Assembly (NCBI GenBank): GCA_964383325.1
Contig: CAYLGY010000030.1
Location: 1 to 29,251 of the forward strand
Source of the DNA: CAYLGY01 sp964383325
GTDB taxonomy: Bacteria; Pseudomonadota; Alphaproteobacteria; Rhizobiales; Rhizobiaceae
Direction of reading: 5' to 3'
DNA length: 29,251 nt
Positions within the stretch are counted from its first letter, which is position 1, and the number at the start of each line of letters is the position of its first letter. A program made the position numbers and the translations under genes. The notes below the pieces were generated by a model. The model ran no database searches. It was not told where the DNA came from and was given only the letters and a program-made list of their open reading frames with translations. Positions 8,989 through 16,667 of this stretch are shown here, one piece after another.

Positions 8989-10505
8989 CGCTCGGCCTCC
9001 CAGCTCGTCACCCGCTCGCCAGTTGCCGGGTCCTTCCCGTCCTTCAGCCGGATGCCCACGGCCAGCAACTCATCCCGGATCCGGTCCGCGGCCGCGAAAT
9101 CCTTCTGGCGAATGAGATCGAGCCTCTCCTCGATCCGACGGTCGATCTCGTCCGCCGGAATGGCAGTGGCCGGCGGCGAGGACGCGCTTTCCTGCCATTG
9201 CCGCAAGCGCTCTGCATCGATGAGACCGAGAAATTCGAGCGAGTCGAACAGGCTGGCCGCCGATCCGGCGTCGCGGGAATTCGCCAGCGCGTGCAGGGCG
9301 GCGAGGAGTTCGCCGGAATTGAGATCATTGCACAAGGCGGCGATCACGCCGGGCGCCGGAACGGACTCACCCCTCTCGCCTGCGCCCACCACCCCGGCCG
9401 CACCTGAAGCGGAAACCAGGGCGCGCCGCCAGCCATCCAGGGTCGCCTCTGCCTTTTCCAGTCGCCGGACGCTGAAATCGACCGGTTCGCGGTAATGCGT
9501 CATCAGCATGGCGAGGCGCAGCACTTCGCCCGGCCAGTTCCGGCCGCCGAAACTGTCGCCATGCAGCAATTCGTGAATGGTGATGAAATTGCCTTCCGAC
9601 TTCGCCATCTTCCGGCCTTCGACCTGGAGAAAGCCGTTATGCATCCAGTACTTGGCCATTTTCGGCGTGCCATGGGCGCAACGCGACTGGGCGATCTCGT
9701 TCTCGTGATGGGGGAAGATCAGGTCAAGCCCGCCGCCATGAATGTCGAACTCGCTGCCGAGATAGGCCGCGCTCATCGCCGAACATTCGATATGCCAGCC
9801 CGGCCGGCCGAAAATGACCTCGGCCTCGTCGCCGGCGCCGAACTGCGCCGCCCAGCCCGGTTCCCCCTCGCCAGATTCCTTCCAGAGCACGAAATCGGCC
9901 GGGTTGCGCTTGTGGGCTTCGACCCGGACGCGGGCGCCGGCCTTCTGCTCGTCCAGGCGGCGCCGGGACAATTGCCCGTAGGCAGGCATGGAGGACACGT
10001 CGAACAGGATTTCCCGTCCCTCCGGGCCTTCGGCAATATAGGCATGGCCGCGGCGGATCAGCTCGCTGATCAGGCCCACCATATCGACGCGGCCATCCGC
10101 CCGGGGCAGCACGAATTCCGTCGCGCGCGGCTCATGGGTCGGCGGCAGGCAGCCAAGGGCGGCCACATCCTCGTGGAACTGCCGGATGGTCTTGTCGGTG
10201 ACCTTCAGGATCGCTTCGTTGAGCGGCAGGTCCGGATATTCCTGCCGGGCGCGTGCATTGATCTTGTCATCGACGTCGGTGATGTTGCGGACATAGGTGA
10301 CGTGCTCGGCGCCATAGAGATGGCGGAGCAGACGGAACACGATGTCAAAGACGATGACCGGCCGCGCATTGCCGATATGCGCGAAATCATAGACCGTCGG
10401 TCCGCAGACATACATGCGCACATTGTTGGGATCGAGCGGCTCGAAGCGCTCCCGCTTGCGCGTCAGCGTATTGTAGAGGGTGAAAGTGCGTTCATTTCCG
10501 GACAT
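8985..10505 (-). CDS. cysS: Cysteine–tRNA ligase
   Basis: Class I aminoacyl-tRNA synthetase that charges tRNA-Cys. The HIGH motif appears as HIGN (about 43–46) and the KMSKS loop as KMAKS (about 299–303). Zinc-ligand positions are visible: C34 in YVCGPTVYD, C241 in GWHIEC and the HHENE cluster at about 266–270. Length is 506 residues, longer than the E. coli enzyme, with extra residues before GWHIEC. The frame can be opened seven codons earlier at a GTG (10526), but the ATG at 10505 has GGGAAGGG about eight bases before it and gives MSGNERTFTLYNTLTR, which fits the family. It is the first gene of the cysS–cimA(–rarD) unit; its upstream region faces the small-ORF/NUDIX unit. Confidence 0.97.
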   Translation of the reverse strand: MSGNERTFTLYNTLTRKRERFEPLDPNNVRMYVCGPTVYDFAHIGNARPVIVFDIVFRLLRHLYGAEHVTYVRNITDVDDKINARARQEYPDLPLNEAILKVTDKTIRQFHEDVAALGCLPPTHEPRATEFVLPRADGRVDMVGLISELIRRGHAYIAEGPEGREILFDVSSMPAYGQLSRRRLDEQKAGARVRVEAHKRNPADFVLWKESGEGEPGWAAQFGAGDEAEVIFGRPGWHIECSAMSAAYLGSEFDIHGGGLDLIFPHHENEIAQSRCAHGTPKMAKYWMHNGFLQVEGRKMAKSEGNFITIHELLHGDSFGGRNWPGEVLRLAMLMTHYREPVDFSVRRLEKAEATLDGWRRALVSASGAAGVVGAGERGESVPAPGVIAALCNDLNSGELLAALHALANSRDAGSAASLFDSLEFLGLIDAERLRQWQESASSPPATAIPADEIDRRIEERLDLIRQKDFAAADRIRDELLAVGIRLKDGKDPATGERVTSWEAER

Positions 10506-10820
10506 GACCGAAACCCTTCCCGGCACTGGCCTGGACGTTCGTCACTCTTCGGGGGAACAGGCGAAAACGACCGGGCCAGCGCGACGCTAGCCAATAATGG
10601 TGATGGTAATGCGAATTGCCCGGACTGGGCACGGCGTTTTCATGCACGCCTTATCGCCTTTTCGCGGCGGCGCCGTCAAGCGCGGATTTCATTCCCGCCG
10701 CCAGCGAATGCGGCAAAATCGCAACAGCGCCGGCAATACCGTCCTCACGCCACCGAAACGCCTTGGATTCGACCCATTCTGCCGGCATCCCGCGGCCATA
10801 TCGAAAGAAGGGTCGGGCCC
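10506..10820. other. Divergent intergenic region between cysS and the small-ORF/NUDIX unit
   Basis: 315 bases with no convincing gene. It must hold the promoters of both divergent units, but I cannot assign −35/−10 elements with confidence. On the minus strand, 10651–10788 is open for 45 codons from an ATG (MPAEWVESKAFRWRED…) with a fairly protein-like composition, but it has no clear ribosome binding site and its third-position base use is less GC-rich than that of neighbouring genes. I treat it as unproven. Confidence 0.5.
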
Positions 10821-10979
10821 ATGAAGGAAACAAGGGAAATGGAACGTCCTGAAGACAGCCGGAATGCCAGGGATCTGCTGGCGCAACCCGATCGGAGTGT
10901 CGGACCGGCCGCGATCCGGGCCGCATTGCTCTTCATGCCGCGCAACGGGCAGGAACCCACGATCCGCAAGGCGGACTGA
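10821..10979 (+). CDS. Small ORF, 52 residues, coupled to the NUDIX gene
   Basis: Begins MKETREMERPEDSRNARDLL and ends PTIRKAD. AGAAGGG lies eight bases before the ATG, and its TGA overlaps the ATG of the NUDIX gene (TGATG), an arrangement typical of translationally coupled genes. The protein is hydrophilic and charged, with no membrane segment, signal peptide or recognisable domain. I do not recognise a family. It could be a real small protein, or a leader whose translation opens the NUDIX start. The well-placed ribosome site and the exact overlap are the main reasons to call it. Confidence 0.5.
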   Translation: MKETREMERPEDSRNARDLLAQPDRSVGPAAIRAALLFMPRNGQEPTIRKAD

Positions 10980-11398
10980 TGTCGCGCATCTTGCCTGGGG
11001 ATGGGCCCGTCGAGGCAGCGTCAGCGGCGCTGATCTGCGGCGACAGGATCCTGATGGTGCGCCGCGGCCGGGAGCCGGCGCGGGGCATGCTCGCCTTTCC
11101 GGGCGGCCGCCTGCGACCGGGCGAGACGCCGGAAGCGGCCGCGCGCCGGGAAGTGATCGAGGAAACCGGCCTTTGCCCGGGCGCGCTGGCGCCGATCCGC
11201 ACCTTCGAGCCGGAAGAGACCGGCGGTCGCTTTCGGCTGCACGTCTTTTGCGGCGAAATTGCCGGAGATCCGCCGATTGCCGGCGACGACGCCGAACATG
11301 CGGCATGGTACCGGCTCGATGAGCTGGCGGGGCTGCCGGTGACGAGTACCTCGCTCGAACTGGCGCGGCGCCTGCTTGAGCGGGAGCCGCAAGCATGA
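10979..11398 (+). CDS. NUDIX hydrolase
   Basis: Hydrolyses a nucleoside diphosphate linked to another group; the substrate is not predictable here. The Nudix box is perfect: G43, five residues, E49, seven residues, then REVIEETGL ending at L65. The whole protein (139 residues) is a single Nudix fold, similar in size to MutT-like or ADP-ribose-pyrophosphatase-like members. Its start overlaps the stop of the small upstream ORF (TGATG) and its stop overlaps the start of the next gene (ATGA), so three genes are tightly packed. The partner genes give no metabolic hint. Confidence 0.93.
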   Translation: MSRILPGDGPVEAASAALICGDRILMVRRGREPARGMLAFPGGRLRPGETPEAAARREVIEETGLCPGALAPIRTFEPEETGGRFRLHVFCGEIAGDPPIAGDDAEHAAWYRLDELAGLPVTSTSLELARRLLEREPQA

Positions 11399-11802
11399 AC
11401 GCCTCCCGTCCGCGGCCAACCCTTCGCGTCGGGGCATTCGCGCTCGCCCTGTGCCTCGCCCCGATGGGGCTCATGGGGGTGCCCGGCGCGGCACGCAGCG
11501 AAGGCGCGCCCTATGATGAAAGGCTCCTGCGTCTTGCCGAAGTGCTCGGCGCGCTTCATTATCTGCGCAATCTCTGCGGCGAGCGCTCCAGCACCTGGCG
11601 CGGCGACATGCAACGCCTGCTCGATGCGGAAGAACCCGATACGGAACGCCGCGCCCGGCTGATCGCAAGCTTCAATCGCGGCTATGAGGGCTACCGCGCC
11701 AACTATTCCAGCTGCACGGATTCGGCGACCGAGGCGGTCGCCCGGTACATGCGCGAAGGCGAGAAGCTGGCGCGCGAGATCGTCGTTCGCTACGGCAATT
11801 AA
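11395..11802 (+). CDS. TIGR02301-type exported protein of unknown function
   Basis: 135 residues. A signal peptide-like N-terminus (basic start, then VGAFALALCLAPMGLMG, likely cut before residue 40) points to the periplasm. The mature part opens with PYDERLLRLAEVLGALHYLRNLCG, which I recognise as the conserved motif of the alphaproteobacterial TIGR02301 family. Two cysteines of the mature region (C61 and C107) could form a disulfide. The remainder is predicted helical with many Arg and Glu. Its ATG overlaps the NUDIX stop (ATGA). The family has no established function; confidence is good on family, low on role. Confidence 0.85.
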   Translation: MNASRPRPTLRVGAFALALCLAPMGLMGVPGAARSEGAPYDERLLRLAEVLGALHYLRNLCGERSSTWRGDMQRLLDAEEPDTERRARLIASFNRGYEGYRANYSSCTDSATEAVARYMREGEKLAREIVVRYGN

Positions 11803-11914
11803 CTGAACCGGGGGAAAGTCGGATCCGCTCGGTGCACTGGCGCCAGGATTGTGCTAGGTAGAATGCAACAGGTGCCGGGCGCTTCGATCCGGCGCGTCAC
11901 AAGGTCTGAGACGA

Positions 11915-12175
11915 ATGGGAAATCGCGCTTCGCCCGATATCGAGGAGTTCATCCGCGAGGAGAAGCGGCTTTCGGCACTGGAAAGCCAGTTTGAAACCTG
12001 GGCGGAAGGGCTTTCGGCGGGCATCGAGCCGGAAATCCTGGCCGAGGCGGCCCTGTCGGCCGCTTGCCAGGAATTGCTGCGCGTGACCAGCGAGGATGCT
12101 GCGCTTGCCTTGCTCGACCGCATCCGCGAACGGATCATCGCCGGCGAATTCAGCCCCTGGCTCAGTCATCACTGA
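11915..12175 (+). CDS. Small acidic helical protein, unknown function
   Basis: 86 residues beginning MGNRASPDIEEFIREEKRL. The sequence is strongly helical and acidic, with the regular spacing of a small helical bundle (…EEFIREEKRLSALESQFETW…). It has no signal peptide or membrane segment. Codon use matches the neighbouring genes, and the frame is closed by TGA before the HIT gene. An AAGG stretch about 12 bases before the ATG is a weak ribosome site. I do not recognise a family. It sits alone between the TIGR02301 gene and the HIT gene, 112 bases after the former. Confidence 0.7.
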   Translation: MGNRASPDIEEFIREEKRLSALESQFETWAEGLSAGIEPEILAEAALSAACQELLRVTSEDAALALLDRIRERIIAGEFSPWLSHH

Positions 12176-12314
12176 GGGCAATTGCCGGCCATCCGGACCG
12201 GCGCAAACCCATGCGATCATCGCCAGCCGATCCGGTCCGGACCCCGCGACTGGATTTCCCCGGCCATTTGCTGCAATCCTCCACCATCAGGTTGCTCGGC
12301 AGGGAGGCGGCGCG

Positions 12315-12764
12315 ATGGCCGGAACGCGTGAGGATTGTATTTTCTGCAGGATCGGAGCCGGAACGGTTCCTGCGCACACTCTGTACGAGAATGCGCGGAT
12401 CATCGCCTTTCTCGACCTCCATCCGATCCATCCCGGCCATGTCCAGATCATCCCCAGGACCCACTATCCGGCCTTCGACGACCTGCCGGAGCCGTTGCTG
12501 GCGGAAATCGCTGCCACGGGGCAGAAACTGGCGCGGGTTCTGCGGCAGTTGTTCGACGCGCCGCGCGTCGGCTTCATGTTCAGCGGCGCCGACATTGCCC
12601 ACGTCCATGCACATGTCCTGCCGCTGCACGCGCGCGACGACATCACTTCGGGGCGCTATATCATCGAATCGCCCGTCACCTATCGCATGCCGGATACGCC
12701 GCCGGCAGAGGAACTGCGCCGCATTGCCTTAGGGATTCGAGAAAGACTCCTCGGGGAAAGTTGA
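12315..12764 (+). CDS. HIT family (histidine triad) hydrolase
   Basis: 149 residues. The triad is present as HVHAHVLPLH (H96, H98, H100, with a further His at 105), and the N-terminal CIFCRIGAG with YENARIIAFLDLHPIHPGH is typical of HIT/HINT proteins. Members hydrolyse nucleotide phosphoramidates or dinucleoside polyphosphates; the exact substrate is unknown. The frame is open further upstream to 12096, but AGGGAGG about eight bases before the ATG at 12315 and the family's N-terminus fix the start. CxxC at the N-terminus (C8, C11) resembles the zinc-binding pair of some HIT proteins, although the full site cannot be confirmed. It stands 80 bases before the ABC importer operon. Confidence 0.93.
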   Translation: MAGTREDCIFCRIGAGTVPAHTLYENARIIAFLDLHPIHPGHVQIIPRTHYPAFDDLPEPLLAEIAATGQKLARVLRQLFDAPRVGFMFSGADIAHVHAHVLPLHARDDITSGRYIIESPVTYRMPDTPPAEELRRIALGIRERLLGES

Positions 12765-12784
12765 AACATTCGCACTTGCTAAGG

Positions 12785-12806
12785 CTATCGGGTTCCGCTT
12801 CGATAG
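12785..12806. promoter_or_regulatory. Inverted repeat upstream of the ABC importer operon
   Basis: CTATCG, ten bases, CGATAG, centred about 50 bases before the GTG start of the binding-protein gene. It could be an operator for the importer or a short hairpin ending the HIT transcript; it has no T run. No TPP-riboswitch motif is visible in the 80-base gap. Confidence 0.3.
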
Positions 12807-12829
12807 GCCGCAAGTCTCATGATGGAAGC

Positions 12830-12837
12830 GGAGGAGG
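12830..12837 (+). promoter_or_regulatory. Ribosome binding site for the GTG-start binding-protein gene
   Basis: GGAGGAGG seven bases before the GTG at 12845. It supports the GTG over the ATG codon 11 further in. Confidence 0.75.
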
Positions 12838-12844
12838 AAGTTTC

Positions 12845-13858
12845 GTGATCAAGAGGACCATCGCATTCGCAGCCATGGTGCTGACGGCGGCGGCAAGCCT
12901 GCCGGCGCTCGCCCAGACCCAGACGCCCTTCGCGCTGGACTGGAAATTCGAGGGACCGAGCGCAGGATATTTTGCCGCCATCGACAATGGCCATTTCGCC
13001 GCGGAGGGACTGGAGGTGGAAATTCTTGCCGGCCAGGGCTCGCTCGATGCGATTCCGAAAGTGGCCACGGGCGCCTATCCTTTCGGCTTTGCTGATCTGA
13101 ACAGCCTCATAAAGTTTCTCGACGAGAACCCCGATGCGCCGGTCAAGGCGGTCATGATGGTGTATGACAAGCCGCCCTTCTCGGTGGTCGGCCGCAAATC
13201 GCTCGGTGTCGAGCAGCCCAAGGACCTTGAGGGACGCGTCCTCGGCGCCCCGCCGCCCGATGGCGCCTGGGCCCAGTTCCCGGCCTTTGCCAGCGCCAAC
13301 CAGCTCGACATGTCGAAGATCAAGGTGGAGCCGGTCGGCTTTCCGACCCGCGAGCCGATGCTGGCGGAAGGCAAGGTGGATGCCATTACCGGCTTCTCCT
13401 TCTCGGCCTATCTCAACCTCGTGCGTCTTGGCGTACCCCCCGAGGACATCAGTATCATCCTGATGGCCGATCACGGCCTGGCGCTGTACGGCAATGCCGT
13501 CATCGTCAATACGGATTTTGCGGCCGCCAACCCCGAAAAGGTCACCGGCTTCATCCGTGCCGTCGCCAAGGGCTGGAAGGATGCAATCGCCGATCCGCGC
13601 GCCGGCGTCGAAATGATTGCAAAGCGGAATCCGGCGCTCGACGTCGATCTCGAAACGGAGCGGCTGCAATTGTCGATCGACGAGAACATCGTCACCGACT
13701 ACACCCGCGACCATGGCATGGGCGGAATCGATCCGGAACGGATGGCAAGGGCCATCGCGCAGCTCGAGGAAAATTACGAGCTGAATTCAACCCCGGTCAT
13801 CGAGAACTTCTTCGATGCATCCTTCCTGCCCGATGATGGCAGCCTGAATTTCGAGTGA
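12845..13858 (+). CDS. NMT1/THI5-like ABC transporter substrate-binding protein
   Basis: Periplasmic binding protein, 337 residues. A signal peptide ends at about ALA-Q (residue 23/24). The mature protein begins with ALDWKFEGPSAGYFAAIDNGHFAAEGLEVEI, typical of NMT1/THI5-like (SsuA/TauA/ThiY) proteins, then a two-lobed fold with GQGSLDAIPKVATGAYPFGFAD. The start is a GTG, with GGAGGAGG seven bases before it (12830–12837). It is followed by an ATPase and a permease gene, so it is the binding component of a NitT/TauT-type importer. Substrate could be a sulfonate, an aromatic or a pyrimidine; sequence alone does not decide. The CCCFC motif of HMP-binding THI5 proteins is absent. Confidence 0.9.
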   Translation: MIKRTIAFAAMVLTAAASLPALAQTQTPFALDWKFEGPSAGYFAAIDNGHFAAEGLEVEILAGQGSLDAIPKVATGAYPFGFADLNSLIKFLDENPDAPVKAVMMVYDKPPFSVVGRKSLGVEQPKDLEGRVLGAPPPDGAWAQFPAFASANQLDMSKIKVEPVGFPTREPMLAEGKVDAITGFSFSAYLNLVRLGVPPEDISIILMADHGLALYGNAVIVNTDFAAANPEKVTGFIRAVAKGWKDAIADPRAGVEMIAKRNPALDVDLETERLQLSIDENIVTDYTRDHGMGGIDPERMARAIAQLEENYELNSTPVIENFFDASFLPDDGSLNFE

Positions 13859-13918
13859 TCGGCACGAATGGACGCCGCTTCCCGGCGTCCGTTCCCTTGC
13901 AAGAACGGGATTTCCAGA

Positions 13919-14713
13919 ATGAACGGGCCGCATATCGAACTGCGCCGGGTGACGCATGCCTACAAGACGGATCATGGGCCGCTGCCCGTGCTCGATGATC
14001 TGTCTCTGACCGTACAGCCGCAAACCTTCACCGCCGTGGTCGGACCCTCCGGCTGCGGCAAGTCCACCCTCACCCGGCTGATTGCCGGCCTGATGCTGCC
14101 GGACCGCGGGGAGGTATTCCTGCATGGAGAGCAGGTGCGGACGCCGAAAGCCACTGTAGGCATGGCTTTCCAGAATCCGGTCCTCCTCGAATGGCGAACG
14201 ATACTCGACAATGTCCTGCTGCCGCTGGAGATCGTCCCCAACCGGCTGAGCCAGGCCGAGCGGGTCGAGCGGGCGCGTTCGCTGCTGGCGCTCGTCGGTC
14301 TCACCGGCTTCGAGAACAAGCGCCCTTCCGAACTGTCCGGGGGCATGCGCCAGCGCGCCTCGCTCTGCCGGTCGCTCGTGCATCGGCCGGAAGTGCTGAT
14401 TCTCGATGAACCGTTTGGCGCGCTCGACGCCTTCACGCGTGAAGATTTGTGGCAGACCATGCATGAATTGCGGCGCAAGGAGGACATTACCTGCCTGTTG
14501 ATCACGCATGACCTGCGCGAGGCCGTGTTTCTCGCCGACCAGGTGATCGTGCTCTCGGACCGGCCGGCAACGGCCATCCACGTGGCGAATTCCGACCTCG
14601 GCGCGGAGCGGACGCTCGAAGACCTCTACACGCCGAAGAGCCTCGAACTGCTTGCCGTGCTGCGTCAGCAGATCGCAATCGCCCAGAATCGCGGACAGGA
14701 GGCAGGCCGATGA
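13919..14713 (+). CDS. NitT/TauT-type ABC transporter ATP-binding protein
   Basis: Cytoplasmic ATPase of the importer, 264 residues. Walker A GPSGCGKST (42–50), Q-loop Q85 in AFQNPVLLEW, signature LSGGMRQR (139–146), Walker B LILDEP (160–165) and the switch His in LLITHDLREA are all present. FQNP…LLEWRT is typical of the SsuB/TauB/ThiZ group. I chose the ATG at 13919 (MNGPHIELRRVTH) and not the one 17 codons upstream because the family begins close to the first beta strand. The gene starts 60 bases after the binding-protein stop and overlaps the permease start by four bases (ATGA). Confidence 0.95.
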   Translation: MNGPHIELRRVTHAYKTDHGPLPVLDDLSLTVQPQTFTAVVGPSGCGKSTLTRLIAGLMLPDRGEVFLHGEQVRTPKATVGMAFQNPVLLEWRTILDNVLLPLEIVPNRLSQAERVERARSLLALVGLTGFENKRPSELSGGMRQRASLCRSLVHRPEVLILDEPFGALDAFTREDLWQTMHELRRKEDITCLLITHDLREAVFLADQVIVLSDRPATAIHVANSDLGAERTLEDLYTPKSLELLAVLRQQIAIAQNRGQEAGR

Positions 14714-15474
14714 ACGCCTTGCGGCAGATCGCCATTCCGGTCGCGGCGATCCTGGTCTTTCTCATCCTGTGGGAATGGCTGGTCTGGTACAATCAATGGC
14801 CCAACTACAAGATGGCCTCCCCATCCGATCTCGGCCCGGCCTTCTGGAAATTCCGCTGGCTGTTCCTGGAATATGGCTGGCAGACCCTCTGGCGCACGGT
14901 GGCGGGCCTGTTGCTCGCCGTCGTCGTCGGGACATTGCTGGGCATGGTGATGGGGTTGTCCCGGGTCATGCGCGACGCGCTCTATCCGCTGCTCGTCGGA
15001 TTCAACGCCATTCCCAAAGCGACCGTCGTGCCGGTCATCGCGCTGCTCTTTGTCGGCATGCACGACATGAACACGATCCTGATCGCATTCATGATCTCCT
15101 TCTTCCCGATCTCGGTGTCGGTCGCCATCGGCCTTTCGACGCTGGAACCGGAATATCGCGACATCCTGCGGGCGCTGGGCGCCAGCCGGTTCACGATTTT
15201 CCGCAAGATCGCCCTGCCGAAGACCCTGCCCGAATTCTTCGGCGCGCTGAAGGTTGCCGTCACGCTCGCCTTCATCGGCACCAATCTGATGGAGATCGTC
15301 GAGCCGCACGGCAAGGGCCTCGGCCATCTTTTCGACAGCGGCAAGATCAGCGCCGACTATCCGTTGATGTTCGCCGTGCTCATCGCGCTCGCCTTTCTCG
15401 GCATCGTGCTCTACTACATCGTTGTGTGGCTGGAGCGCATCTTCGCGGGGTGGGCGGAGCGCAGGGAACAATAG
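14710..15474 (+). CDS. NitT/TauT-type ABC transporter permease
   Basis: Inner-membrane permease of the importer, 254 residues with about six hydrophobic helices. The cytoplasmic EAA-type loop that contacts the ATPase is visible as YRDILRALGASRFTIFRKIALP (about 153–174). It belongs to the SsuC/TauC/ThiX-like BPD-permease group. The start overlaps the ATPase stop (ATGA), so the two are coupled. The stop codon TAG is also the first three bases of a short repeat-like stretch (TAGAGCTTTCTTGTCGAAATG). Confidence 0.95.
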   Translation: MNALRQIAIPVAAILVFLILWEWLVWYNQWPNYKMASPSDLGPAFWKFRWLFLEYGWQTLWRTVAGLLLAVVVGTLLGMVMGLSRVMRDALYPLLVGFNAIPKATVVPVIALLFVGMHDMNTILIAFMISFFPISVSVAIGLSTLEPEYRDILRALGASRFTIFRKIALPKTLPEFFGALKVAVTLAFIGTNLMEIVEPHGKGLGHLFDSGKISADYPLMFAVLIALAFLGIVLYYIVVWLERIFAGWAERREQ

Positions 15475-15492
15475 AGCTTTCTTGTCGAAATG
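15472..15492 (+). repeat. Short repeat matching 6318–6339; supplies the permease stop codon
   Basis: TAGAGCTTTCTTGTCGAAATG differs from the copy at 6318 by one missing G and one base change. Its first three bases are the permease stop codon. It is probably a remnant of a dispersed intergenic element. Confidence 0.5.
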
Positions 15493-15493
15493 C

Positions 15494-15521
15494 AGCCGGG
15501 CGCTTGATTTCCCGCCCGGCT
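15494..15521 (+). terminator. Hairpin after the ABC importer operon
   Basis: A perfect nine-base stem, AGCCGGGCG and CGCCCGGCT, with a ten-base loop, lies 20 bases after the permease stop. There is no T run, so it may be a terminator that needs a factor, or an mRNA-end hairpin. It separates the importer from the flavin oxidoreductase gene. Confidence 0.5.
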
Positions 15522-15537
15522 CCCTTACGTCAGGCAC

Positions 15538-16512
15538 ATGACAAGCCTTTCCATTCTCGATCTGGCGCGGATCACTGCGCAAACCGATGCCCGCGCGGCG
15601 CTCGACAATGCCCGGGATCTCGCGGCCCATGCGGAACGATGGGGCTACAGGCGCTTCTGGCTCGCCGAGCATCACAACATGCCCGGCATTGCCAGCGCCG
15701 CCACCTCGATCTGCATCGCGCATGTGGCGGCAGGCACGAAGACCATTCGCGTCGGCGCCGGCGGCATCATGCTTCCGAACCATTCGCCCCTCGTGATCGC
15801 CGAGCAGTTCGGAACGCTGGCGCATCTCTTTCCCGGCCGCATCGACCTCGGACTCGGCCGGGCGCCGGGAACCGACCAGCTCACGCTGCGCGCATTGCGC
15901 CGTTCGCCGCAATCGGCGGAAAATTTTCCCCAGGACGTGCTGGAACTCCAGGCCTATTTCGCGCCAGCCGATGCGCCACGCCGGATCGAGGCCGTTCCGG
16001 CGACGGGAACGCAGGTGCCGCTGTGGATACTCGGTTCCAGCCATTTCGGCGCCATGCTGGCGGCTGAGCTCGGCCTGCCCTATGCCTTCGCCTCGCATTT
16101 CGCGCCGCAGCAGCTCCTTTCGGCGCTGGAAATCTACCGCAGCCGGTTCAAGCCTTCCGAACAATTGCAGCGCCCCCATGTCATGGTCGGCGTGAACATC
16201 ATCGCGGCGGAGACCGAAGCCGAGGCGCGGCGCCTCGCCACGACGCAGCAGATGTCCTTCGTGAACATGTTCCGCGGCCAGCGCGGCCCGAGCCAGCCAC
16301 CCATCGACGACATCGAATCCTACTGGACGCCCATGGAGAAGATGCAGGTCATGCAGATGCTGGAACGGTCGATCATCGGCGATGCAAGCCGCGTGCGCGC
16401 CGGCATCGATGCGCTGGTCGCCGAGACCGGCGCCGACGAGCTGATCATCGTTTCCGACATTTACGACCATGCCGCCCGGCTGCGCTCCTTCGAACTGATA
16501 GCGCAGGCCTGA
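15538..16512 (+). CDS. LLM class (luciferase-like) flavin-dependent oxidoreductase
   Basis: 324 residues. The luciferase-like monooxygenase fold is shown by WGYRRFWLAEHHNMPGIASAAT (about 35–56), IRVGAGGIMLPNHSPLVIAEQFGTL (about 71–95) and FPGRIDLGLGRAPGTD (about 98–113), all highly conserved in the single-component LLM/YhbW-type group. Members use reduced FMN or F420 to oxidise small organic molecules; the substrate is unknown. It follows the importer operon by 63 bases, with a hairpin between, so a joint role in taking up and oxidising one compound is possible but only inferred. The ribosome site before the ATG is weak. Confidence 0.92.
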   Translation: MTSLSILDLARITAQTDARAALDNARDLAAHAERWGYRRFWLAEHHNMPGIASAATSICIAHVAAGTKTIRVGAGGIMLPNHSPLVIAEQFGTLAHLFPGRIDLGLGRAPGTDQLTLRALRRSPQSAENFPQDVLELQAYFAPADAPRRIEAVPATGTQVPLWILGSSHFGAMLAAELGLPYAFASHFAPQQLLSALEIYRSRFKPSEQLQRPHVMVGVNIIAAETEAEARRLATTQQMSFVNMFRGQRGPSQPPIDDIESYWTPMEKMQVMQMLERSIIGDASRVRAGIDALVAETGADELIIVSDIYDHAARLRSFELIAQA

Positions 16513-16667
16513 GCGCCGCGCCGCGCCGATTACGCGACCGATTTCCTGTCCTTTTCCCGGCGAAATGTGTTGCCTGGTACAGTCGGAAACCATCGAATCA
16601 AGTATTGATGAAGTTCGGGGCAATTCTAGTCGGAGTGGAAATCTTATCGGACAGGGGAACAAATTTC

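Noticed and set aside
7435..9495. 686-codon open frame on the plus strand
   Set aside because: It lies antisense to cimA and cysS, both of which have full catalytic motifs. Its composition (many His, Arg, Asp, Gly) is that of a GC-rich shadow frame.
12234..12243. Ten-base palindrome GGTCCGGACC
   Set aside because: Short GC palindromes are common at this base composition, and nothing in its position before the HIT gene suggests a role.
12765..12844. TPP riboswitch before the importer operon
   Set aside because: The gap is only 80 bases and lacks the conserved CTGAGA-type segments.
14665..16662. 665-codon open frame on the minus strand
   Set aside because: Antisense to the ABC permease and the luciferase-like gene; composition is rich in His, Arg and Gln and shows no domain.
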